Assembly: GCA_026874595.1 (NCBI GenBank)
Contig: CM049322.1
Span: forward strand, 42,582,340-42,646,339
Reading direction: 5' to 3'
DNA from: Sipunculus nudus
Lineage: Eukaryota; Annelida; Sipuncula; Golfingiida; Sipunculidae
DNA: 64,000 nucleotides
In this document: one piece after another, positions 39,677 to 51,853 of the stretch
How the letters are laid out: every line of letters begins with the position of its first letter
Position numbering within the stretch: the first letter of the stretch is position 1
Position numbers and translations under genes: made by a program
Notes under the pieces: generated by a model
What the model was told of the DNA's origin: nothing
What the model saw: the letters and a program-made list of their open reading frames with translations, nothing else
The model's database searches: none

Positions 39677-42600
39677 GTGAGTAAACTGAACGAGTGTGTG
39701 TGTGTTTGATAGTTTGTGTGCGATAAAGCCTTATTGTGTGGATGTCAAGGGAATCGAAGGTGGACTTGATTTCATGAGTCTGTCTAAATTACGTTAAAAT
39801 GACCAAAGTACATCTGATAAATGATTAATTAATACAGAGGAAGAAAAGCAAAATATGGCTCTAAATATTTACCTTGCATGGGAGAGTCTGATGTTCTTAC
39901 AATGCATGGAGCTTCAGAATTCGATGGATGACCCTGTATTGAAAGGCTGAATATATTACGGTTGGCTTCATATACGCGATGTGAGTATTTTGGACTTCTC
40001 ACTTTTCCGTGAGGGCTCCATTTTCGCGATCTCACCATACAATTCGCCGACAAACAGTTTATCCATTATTTAATTAATTTATTGTATGATGTAATGTATT
40101 CACAATAAAGATAACAGAAATGGACGAGGGCCCAACTGTACATCAAGCGAATAGAAATCATTGTTTGTGGATAAATAATATGTAAAATTACCCAAGCCAG
40201 GGAGGTTATGTTTCTACCGGTGTTGCTTTGTTTGTCCATTTGTCTCTCTGTTAGCGACATTACTCAAACGATTATTTAAGGTGCTCATTCACCAAACCTT
40301 TAAAAACATTATGTGATTTACGGCTTCCTCTGTGTATATATTAATGCCCCATGGGTAATTTTGGTTATGAAAAGTTCTAAGAACGCCTTCGTGAGGATCC
40401 ACGGGCATGTTTATCATGCAACAACATGGGGTAAACGGGTATAATATGTAACCTTAGGTGGTAGAACGCATATATGAGGGAGTAGCAAGGTCACTTATTG
40501 CAAAACGCCATTTGAAAAACTCTGGCTTATTGGCTTATCTGACTTGCCGCCAGATGCCCTTGTTGAGTTTGTTTTGACTATATTGGCGCACCCCCCCCCC
40601 CCCCCCAACCATATTATAAACACGTTACTATTAAAAAAAAAAGACAGCCTGTGTCCGGTGATATCCACATTTTCTAGCCTATTTTTTTTTTTTAACAACA
40701 GCTCTAAGGATTACCTTTAGTTCACAAAGATCACATAGGTGTTGGGCCCCTTTAACGGGTGTGATGAGATTTTCAGGATAGGTTAGCAAGGAGAAAAGGA
40801 ACAATTGATTAAAATTAGGGCGTCATCCGGATCATGCGGGGGTAATCAGCTGCCGAAGCAAAGGTCTGCCCTCTCTGCGTGATTTTCCAGTTTTTGAATA
40901 TATTTTATGTTAAGTAGTAACTTAAGTTACAGTTATCTGGTGTCCTTTAGGGCTGAATATCAGTTTTGGGTATAAACTCTAGTATGAATTTACACGTGTC
41001 GTATTGTGTATCTTTCTTTTAAAATGATTTTTATCTTTTTTTTTTTTAATAAAATTACTCGATACGTGTCGTATCATAAGACAGCAACGACAAGATGACA
41101 CTCGGGCCTTCTAAAATATCTGAAAGGAGCCTGTGAGTCATAATGTCAGTCATAATAGAACACTAATTTTGAGAGTAAGATCAAACTATCTGCTGTGTGC
41201 AGATGAATGTAAAATAAATTTCATATTTTTCTTATTTTCCCAAACGATTAACGTCACTTTATGTCTTAGTTCGAACAAATGAAAATCCGACAAGCAAATG
41301 ATAATTAAAAAGTACTGTACGAAATGAAGTGCACATTTGCATGTACTAGAATTGATGTTAACCATCTAGCTTGTACTGCCACCCCAACGTCTTCAATTAA
41401 TTAAAAATCCACGGTTGGGTGGTAGGCTGGGGCTAATCATAAGAAAACCGAATCATAGAAAGTGAGGACCGTGCAATGGTCAAAGAGATCCTTTATCTTT
41501 GGTTAGGCTAAATGGATATGAAAGGTTTTGCTTTTCCAATCGATTATGACGAAGTGTCCAAAAGTTTATCGATTTCATCATTTATATCTGTTAGTCTGAC
41601 TCAGGCAAATGTTATTCTTTGGGTTAGGCATTGAGATTTATCTGTAGTCAGCACAAGAAGAGTTTTATTTTTTTTCCATTTCCAATTGTACTCAATTATC
41701 TGTGACGTAGCACATTATGTGTGCCACGTCATCGTTCTTCTAAGTCCGACGTCCGCTATGGAGGATCCATGTGAAAAGAAGCGAGAACAATCCAATGAAT
41801 TTGACGGTGTTATAAAGGCTATCGAAAATTTAACGTTTCAGAATAAACAGACTAATAGTCGGTTGGACACTGTCCTTGATATTTTGTGCGAACGTGGCAC
41901 AGATTATGCAGGATTAACGCCTGAAAACACTGATTTACCCTCAGGGAGGCGACCGCATCCAGATTTGGATCCCCGGTTTCCCACATTTCACTGTGCCGAA
42001 CCGGATACTCAAGGTGAGTTCGCTGCTATCCGAGACTCGCTTGCTTCAATTAAGCTACCGGCTGATCTAAAAGTAGCTGATTCCCGTCAAGGAATTAAAC
42101 GTGAGGACCAGCAACATGCTGCAGTAGTAGCAAAATGTACGCGGTATGCGGAGACGACGTTAAAATTATTGTTAATATGTGACGATGCTGCCAATGTGTC
42201 GAACGTTACAATGAAACAGTTATATGACATTCAGGTAGCTCAAATCCGATATTTACAAGAGGAACATTCGACTTTGGTCGTTCAGGGGCAGTTCGACAGA
42301 GACACTTCTCCTCTTTTTCGTGCACTCCAGAAAAATTCATCAGGATTTTCCCCGGCTTCGCTGACCTCATTACAGTCGATCTCAGCTGCACGTGGGATCT
42401 CTCAACGGGGGAGAGGAAACCCCCGTCGTGGATTCCGTGGCGGGGGCCGTATAAGAAACAGTTACGGTGCTTTTACACAACGAGATATTCCAAGCAGAAG
42501 ATACCACGTGGATGATTCCACTGGACAGTCTGACCATAGTTAAACAAGGTGACCACCAATACCTTTGACATTTATAGCATTTTATAGTTCGTGTAATATG

Positions 42601-45600
42601 CCGACTGCATTATCGAAATCATGGAGCACCTGGGTTAAAATTGGTGCCCCTGAGCACGTTTTGAGTTGGATCACAGAGGGTGTATCTATACCTTTTGTTA
42701 ATTCGCCTTCTTCTTGCTTCTATAAAAACCACAAGTTATCAAACAGTCAAAAGAATTTTGTGAATTCGGAAATTGAAAAATTAGTGTCTCAAGGGTGCAT
42801 CTCAAAAGTTCCACAACGACCAAAATGTGTGATACCTATTTCTTGTGTCCCGAAAAGAAATAAAAAATACAGACTCATTGTTGACCTGCGCCATGTCAAT
42901 GTTTTCTGTGAAACAAGAAAATTTAGATATGGAGATCTTTCTTTGTTATCTGATATTGTAAAGCCCAATGACTTACTGGTTACATTAGGCTTAAAGGATG
43001 GTTTCCACCATGTTCCACTGAACAAAAACTTCATCCCCGTTCTTTGGCTTCCAGTGGCGGGAGAACTATTATGTGTGGAATGTTTTGCCTTTTGGTTGCA
43101 AGTTGAGTCCATATTTCTTTGTAAAACGCTAAGACCTATGGTACAGTATTTTAGGTCTAAAGGACTACGTATTATTATATATATATGGATGATATTTTAC
43201 TTGCGTCAGAGTGCGATCAGATTGAGGCAGATCTTGCATTTGTGCGCAGTACACTAGAATCTCTTGGCTGGAATATTAATTTAGAAAAATCAAACCTGGT
43301 ACCTTCAACTAAACAGGAGTTTTTAGGTTTCGTGGTCGACACTGTAGGTATTGAGGGAGTGCCGATCCTTAAGATACCTAGAAAGAAAGTTTACAAACTC
43401 CGAAGAGATATATTGCGCGCACTCTCCAAGCCCAGCATTAAGGCCAGGCGTTTGGCCCGCATTGCGGGACAGTGTATATCGATGTGCCGGGCTATTTTCC
43501 CTGGTAAACTAAAACTGAGGTCCGTACAGGAAAAATTCGTGGGACAGTGAGCTTTCATGGACCACGCGTTGTGTTAAAGACTTATCATGGTGGATAAGTG
43601 CCCTTTATTCTTGGAACGGACATGTGATACTTCCCCAAAAGATCGATGGACAAATAGAGACCGATGCATCCCAGTCAGGTTGGGGAAGTGTATTTCAAGG
43701 AAAGGCGGCTTCGGGCATGTGGGATACCCGAACTTCTTACAAGTCGTCGAACTGCAGAGAACTTCTCACTGTACTTCTGTCAATAAAGTCTTTCAAGCGG
43801 GAAATTACCGGGAAAACTATCCAAATTTTATCAGACAACATTACAACCATAGCATACTTAAACCACCTAGGTGGTCCATGCAAGGAGCTGACAGAAGTAG
43901 CGGAAGCGATATGGGCAGAATGCCTCGAGAACAATGTGATGAAATATGCAAGACATCTACCGGGCTATCAGAACGCAACAGCAGATGCATTTAGCCGGCT
44001 GAGGGACCGTTACGAATGGAAGTTACACCCTCAAATATTCAATGTGTTGGACGAAATGTGGGGACCCCACACAATAGACCGTTTTGCCTCGTTTCTGACG
44101 AGCCACCTACCTTCTTACAACACTCGGTTCTACGACCCGTTAACACGTGGAGTAGATGCTCTTGCACAGCTGGACTGGGCACAAAACAACAATTTCATCA
44201 ATCCCCCCTTTCGTCTAATTCCGCAGGTCTTGGCCATCATTCAAAGGCAAAAGGCAACAGGAACTTTAACAGCTCCGTGGTGGCCAGCCCAAACCTGGTT
44301 TGCAAAATTGCGCGAAATGAGTGTAGTTCCGCCATTACGTCTACCACTTTCGCGAAACGTTTGCCTTGCCATCGGCAGCAAACCGGAGCCATTGAACAAT
44401 CCCAAATGGCGTCTTTACGCCTGGAGAATCTCTGGAAATTGAGGCTGCAAAATGCGCATTGGACTGAGAGAGCTGCCACTCAGATATCACTTTGTCTGGC
44501 GCCATCTACTTTAAAACTGTATAATACTTATGTCAATGAATTCAAAAACTTCTGTGAATTTCATAAGTTTGATTTTCCTCCTAATGACAATATAGCCCTC
44601 TCATCATATCAATGTGAAGCTGCTGACTCGAGTCAAAAACCTAGATCAAAACTGAAGTGTGTGTGTGCCGCAATAAATGTGTTTTTTTAAGCTTTAGGTA
44701 TTAATAGTAGGGTGTATGATCCTGATATTTCTAGGCTTGTAGATTCCTTGATTAAATCAAGCACTCAGCAACCGATGAAGCATTCAAATGTGATGCCAGT
44801 TGAAAGGTTTAACGATCTTTTCCTGTCCTCGGGTGATAATGATTGTTTAAGCATGAAGCAGCTACGGCAAAAGGCTCTGACTTCATTAGCCTTGGTAACG
44901 ATGCTTCGGCCTTCTGATGTGGCCCACAAGTCTGTTCATTTTGACCCAGATACACTGGGTGTACAGAAATGTATTTTTAGCACAGACCAGATAACATTTG
45001 AGTCTGACGGGTCGATGTCTATTGTATTCCATGGGATCAAAAACGACACAAGCAGGTCAGGTTTCAGGGTGATAGTACAACCGTCTAAGATACCCCTGCT
45101 GAACCCAGTTAAAACGTTAGCTGATTATTTAGACCGAACTGCTGCTTTCAGGAAGGTTGGGGGTTCCTCTGTTTTCATTTCATTAAAGGCACCATACGAT
45201 GGCCTGTCTGCTGCCTCTGTTGCTGGTTTTCTTGACGACTCCATTGTCCGAGCTGGACTGTGGCGAGACCTGTTTTCCGCGAAGTCCTTCCGGCCATCGG
45301 GGGCCACCCTAGCCGTCAGTAAGACACATGATCCCAAAACAGTCATGGAAGTGGGTAGGTGGAAGACTGATAGTGTCTTCTACGAACATTATGTACACAG
45401 ACTCCTGGCTCCTTCACTGACGACATTTTAAATACTTAAGATGTACGTACGCATAATTATATCTGTACTTTTCTTTCTCACTATTAAAGGCATTGTAATT
45501 TGTTTAATAAATTTCATTTTATTATTATCAGTCTCCTTGTTGCTGACGTAGGTTTCCCACAAACTGTAGTCAGCACAAGGAGAGTTTTACTTTTTTTTTT

Positions 45601-46879
45601 CCATTTCCAATTGTACTCAATTATCTGTGACGTAGCACATTATGTGTGCTACGTCATCGTTCTTCTAAGTGCGAGTTTTTTAAATGTTCTCATGATAAGT
45701 GGTCATATCATCATGATATGGATGATTGTATGTTGACACGTCGTACTATGAGGAACAAGGCATTGTAATTTGTTTAATAAATTTCATTATTATTATTATC
45801 AGTCTCCTTGTTGCTGACGTAGGTTTCCCACAAAATATTTGTTTAATAAATTTATAATGTTTAATAAATTTCATTATTATTATTATCAGTCTCCTTGTTG
45901 CTGACGTAGGTTTTCCACAAAATATTTTTAAGATATGGTCTTCATAAGAGAAATACTGATTTGACCTGGGTATGCACATTAACGATGTGCTGTTCAGTGA
46001 AATTTTTTATTAGTTTCCAGAGCAAATTAACTTTGTCAAAGCATTGTCACTTAGAATGCTCAACCTTGATTTGAAATGATGTATCCGCCCAATAGCTGTC
46101 TGTAGAAAAGGTGCAGGTCCATTTACTCGACATCATCATTTATTTTACGGACCATTAACGAACACGTACCTGGTGTAGGTTCAAGTATGTGAGTCATCAG
46201 TGCATTAGTCCATCATTATCCTCACGTATCACATGCATAGAAGTCATTAACAGAATAACACGTAATAAACTAGAAATCTACATTCTAATGAATGCACACC
46301 ACCGCCATGGATGTGTATGGTGAGAAGGGGGGGGGGGGGGTATTGTGGGAAGCTTTCGACCCGTGTTTGCGTTCACTTTTTAAGCCCATATTACCAAGTC
46401 ATTCCTGCATAAATAACTGTACATTTGTGAATATTCCCCGATGACGTGTCTTGATCCGGATCATATGCCCGATCCAAATTAAAATCAAACCGATTCTTCC
46501 TTGGCTCATGATATTTTGTTCAAAAAAGACATACGCATACACAAACACATTGCCTTTAAAATAAAATGTAAATAAACAAGTTATATTTTTGTCAAATTAT
46601 CGATATGCTGATATCAGGTGTTTAGGGTATGGTTAACATACTTGTCACTAGGATCATAACATTAAAAACGTGACACAGTCAAGACTCGGACACATGCATC
46701 AAGTTGGTTAATCACGGGCTACATACACATAAGTAAATACCTTTTATCTATGTATAAAACTCGTATTTGTATATATATGTTTATATATACATATTTATAC
46801 ACATATACACATATATACATATGTATATACGTATATACATATGTATATACGTATATACATATGTATATACGTATATAGG

Positions 46880-46967
<88 letters not shown>

Positions 46968-47614
46968 TGTGAGTAATATGTACTTGGGTGCGTGAATCTA
47001 TTGCATGCCGATTTTACATGTACTTATATATATATATATATATACAACACACACACACATATATATACACACACGTAAGAACATATGTACGTGTGTGTAT
47101 ACTATTTACGTGTGTGTGAGTCTATAGTGTAACGGTTTTACATAACAATTACTTAATAATTATAACAATTATATTATCATTTCAGTCAATGGGCCGCTGG
47201 TATTTAGTGTATATGGCACCTGGCAGAAACGAACAGGGCGAGGGCTCCGTGATTGACATTTACCATGAAAACGGCAAATTCTACGTCAGGAACGTCTATC
47301 TGTAGGTTATACCTTAGAAACTCCTATTTGTAGGTTATACGTCAGTAACGTCTATCTGTACGATATACGTCTGGAACGTCAGTCTGTCCGTTATACCTCA
47401 GGAACGTCTATCTGTATGTTATACGTCATGAACGTCTATCTGTACGTTATTTCTCCATATTTTGGATGTCTGTAGCAGCTTGCTTGTCCGGATATCTCTC
47501 TGCTGGTTAGCTTGCTCAACATTGGTATCAAAATTAATATAAGCGGATGTTCAGGAGATAACCTTTCTTTAAAATATATGTGTGAGGAAGTAATAAAGCA
47601 TCTATCGACTCGTT

Positions 47615-47676
<62 letters not shown>

Positions 47677-48385
47677 TATCATATGACGCAATAAACGCTC
47701 GTCGTTGAACATTATACACACATGCCACTTTCAATTTAAGCATTGTGGTTGTTGACAGTTGATTTATAATGTTTTCATTTCTCTCCGCGGCTAAATATCC
47801 GTGCAGTTTGCTCAAAGAGTATGGGCACTGACTGTAAAGAAAATGAGATTGTGCTTCTTCTCTACCGGGCTCTTCGAATCATTCAGTTGGAACAAACGAT
47901 AAATAACAATAAGAAAATGTTAACGGCATCCACATACGCACATTAAGGTGATATAATGATGCAAATTAATGTATGCTACGTTTATTTTCTATACACGACT
48001 TTACAGGTACATTTATATTACACAACAAGTACCACTTGAATCACAGGTCAGTGCACCAGGCAGATCCAACCAGTAGCTCGGCTCGAACAACGGCGAGGCT
48101 CGGAAACATCCTAACATATCCCGAGTGGCCAAAACATGAGCTCTATAGTCACAGAATATAGCAAAGAATCAACAGACGATTCGTATCCTAATATTTCTAA
48201 GGCTTTTTAAGGTGCTAATCTAGTGACAATACCCATTTACTTGCCAATATTCACTAGCTGGGAGAAACCCTGGCGTAACTTTTAACCATCAAACACTTTC
48301 ATCAAGCAAGTTGTGAAAATAGGGGTTACCGTAAGTATTTTTAGGTATTTACTAAGACATAGGCTCTTATCACGTCATTTACGGG

Positions 48386-48435
<50 letters not shown>

Positions 48436-49375
48436 TGATTTAGCCGTTTTTATTATACAGGCGAAGTGTAGGTTAAAAGTAAAAGTGACGCAATTTTGAT
48501 AGACCAAGGAGATTACAGGCTGGAGTATCAAGTAAGAGTCTTGCCGTGTCGAATGCTGCTGACAGGGGTCATAAAACTCGCGGCTCAAAGGCACACAGAG
48601 ATGCCGCTGATATGCCCGGCGCTAATTTATACAGCGCGAGAGACCTTCCTTCTGACTTCGGAACATCTCGTTAATTCCCGGCTGTGGTAAACATGGGAGA
48701 TAATACGAGAACAACGCCGTCAGTGACAGAGTTAGCGATGGCTCATTGTTATCTATCAACATGAGGGTCATCCGGTCATAAGCGTCAAAATATTTAGTTA
48801 TCGACGGAATACTATAATACATGGTTAATTATTAATATATGTCAGAAGTGTTGGAACTAATGTAAAAATTTATAATTCCGAAGTAATTCAGGGAAAGTAA
48901 GGTTTACTTTTACCAGTCGTCCCTCATTTATCACGACAGAAGTTGATGCAGAGTGACCGCATCTATAACAAAATCGATCCAGTGATTCCTCAACACGAGA
49001 CCTCTCTAGATATATTTGTTACGCGTAATTCTTGACAAAACAAACCATTTGGGCATTCATCATTCCTGTCAATGTTATTCTAGTGATCTACCGCTCAGTG
49101 ACTGGATATATCGCTCTCCGCTTCAGTGAGCTACAGCGGACCACGGAACTAACATCTAGCAGACCCGCTTTTTTCTTAGGCCGTGCCGCCGGTGCGCCTG
49201 ACACCCTCGGCACAATAGGCGCACAATGGAGTTAATGGGCTTATCAGGTCTTAATTGCCATTAGCGCAGACTGACACTCGAGGCTTCTGACAGTTGATAC
49301 CCCAGTCTGTAATCTCCTTGGATAGACCAAAGGGTAATAAATAAGTCTATATGAAAGGCGTCACTATTACTCCTT

Positions 49376-49432
<57 letters not shown>

Positions 49433-49553
49433 GTAGTAGTTGTACTACTCACTTGGTCTTACAGCTGTTTCACTGTCTGTAGTACATCTACTACCTCTAT
49501 AATTCCTCGATATATTATGTCTTGAGGTCTCTTGCTTTTTCCATACAACAATT

Positions 49554-49621
<68 letters not shown>

Positions 49622-51788
49622 GTATATATTTGTTTCTGTGTGTGTTTACAGATCTCCCTCGGGTGAATGTCTGCCATCAACTGATATGGAGATAAGACGT
49701 CAGAAGAACGGAGATTATTTCACGCTGTATGCAGAGGGACAAAGAGGTACATACCGTAGTATACATACAGATAGATGTACAGGACATAGGGTTGTGTGAT
49801 CTTGCTAATGGGCATAAGTCCGTAGCGCACTTGTTTGTATAACACGGCTGACCTCTTGTGCAGAATTGTCTCGTCACATGTAGTACTCCGGTATCTGCAG
49901 ACGCTTTAATACAAGCGATGTAATTTAAAACAAATTTAGTATAACCACTTTTTCGTTAAATCGTATATGCTTCCATATGATAAAGTTCACGTAATATCAA
50001 ACAAGCAGGACATGCTAGCCTTTCTACTTATAAAAAAAAATAAATATAACAAAATCAAATTATATAAGACCCCTGTGATAATCCTTGTGAGTTATAAAAA
50101 CAATATTGCTGTTTACAGTTGCAGACTTCAGGTCATTCGGTGGGGATTTTATTCACTACGGTTTGTACCATTTTTGCACCACCGTGAAAGAAGGTGTCTG
50201 CGTGGATCCTTATGTTCAAATCTGGAGCAGGACAAAACAACTGCCGAACAATTTTTTAAAGGAAGCCAAGGAGGAGACGAAGAAGATTTGCCTACAACCA
50301 CACACATATGATTATGAGTCCGACAAATATGAGAGTAAGTGTTGTTTTCATCCATTTTGTCCGGTTAAATACGCATCCATAATATCAAAAATACTAAACT
50401 AGATGTATGCCATCACCGATGGATCACCATCCTTCCGCCAGTGATCATTTCTACTTGAAACGAAACTCTTTCTGGCGGGCAATGTAGGACGGCCTGGACT
50501 ACTTTTCTCAACAGTCAAACTTGAACAACATGTATAACACTTCAAGGACCCACCTCGAAATTTGCTGTTTATATTTAACATGCGTATACTTACAAATATT
50601 ACTAAATTATTCCGTGAGTCCTCACCACAAGAACACCCATGTTAATGTAATTTGACTGAAAGCAATTCTAATAAAGCATATTTGAACGGACTATATTATC
50701 CTTTTCGTTACACACGCTGCGTGTGTATGTAGTAGCCGCGATGCATATTGGGAGTCAAATTGTGACGCCCAAAATCCCTAAACAGCAGAATCCTACTCTT
50801 GTGAGTCCGGGTCTTCCCGATCACTTGAAGCTACCCCTAGCGGATACTTTGGTAACTAACAACATATGACCACAAAGTATTATATGATTCAGATGGGCCA
50901 TGATTGCAATTAGGTCAAATAAAGGATGTACTTCTTGAAGTTCTTGCAGTGCTTTAATTAGTTATCCAAAGGGCTTAAAGGTAGAGAGATATTGATTGAT
51001 AAAATCGCATTCACTTTTCTTTTGTAGAATGCCCAGGACCTGAGAGCTCACGTGAGTATGATTTGTGTAAATATCGGAAATTTTGTATATAACTTTCCGG
51101 ATTTAATTTATGCACATTATGTTAAACTTAGCGTGTACGACATAAGTTGAATGCTATTCTGTCGTTATATAATTAGTTTTCGTAGGGTGAATAGAATGTA
51201 CCCTGGTATAATAGTTTGAAGGTATATCGTAATATTCCCGATTATCTAAAATAGTACATGCTGTGTTCCTCAATTACTGCTAAATAATGAAATGAAATAA
51301 TTAATGATTTGCAGGGAATAATTATCTTGGTGCATGTTTTGTTTTGTGAACAGGAGAAATTTGTCAGTTAAGATATATTCCTTACGTTAGATACCTGGAT
51401 ACAGAAAAGGTAAATGAATTTTCCTTACCTTATTATTTCATAGTATTTTAATTTTCATTACCTAAATTTTCCGTAATGTTGTAATATTCATTACCTTCAT
51501 ATCCCGCAATGGTTAATTTTTCTTTAGCTTGCTATGTCTTATCTTTTTTAATATGTAGTTTTTCATTATTCCTTTCTCTTTTAATATCTATTTTATTAAT
51601 ATTTTCTGGTTTTAATGTATATCGCCTTAATATGCTTCACAGTTTTAATACCCATTACATTAATATCTCTTCCTTTTTAATATTCAATACCTAAATATAC
51701 TTTATCATTTTATATTCCTTATTTTTATATTCTTATTCTTTTCTCACTGTTATTCATATTTCATGCCCGTTTAAAATTCATTACTTTT

Positions 51789-51853
<65 letters not shown>

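Larger units (their letters stand above)
41642..45922 (+). mobile_element. Ngaro-like DIRS retrotransposon, copy B
   Basis: Same architecture as copy A: A1 (41642-41745), coding region, B1 (about 45487-45563), A2 (45564-45670), B2 (about 45757-45834) and a partial B to about 45922. Parts are the Gag-like region, the RT-RNase H region and the tyrosine recombinase region. It is broken in a few places. Flanks match those of copy A, so both copies derive from one insertion later duplicated with U2a/U2b. Confidence 0.85.
39677..47185. other. Gene C intron 1
   Basis: A 7.5-kb intron aligning with U2a and, apart from the Ngaro-like element, with gene B intron 1. It also holds a poly-C run near 40590, a poly-G run near 46328 and complex TA/TACG repeats at 46763-46965. 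No additional gene is seen. Confidence 0.75.
47302..49651. other. Gene C intron 2
   Basis: 2.35 kb, compared with 1.0 kb in gene B. The excess is due to the 28-bp repeat, TA tracts, an hAT-like insertion and a hairpin element, each listed. Confidence 0.75.

Noticed and set aside
48496-48690. 64-codon frame in the hAT-like element as a transposase remnant
   Set aside because: No transposase motif is visible and the frame starts outside the element.
49429-49498. Genuine let-7 gene
   Set aside because: The mature let-7 sequence is not matched beyond the seed region and flanking TA points to a MITE; kept only as a hairpin finding.
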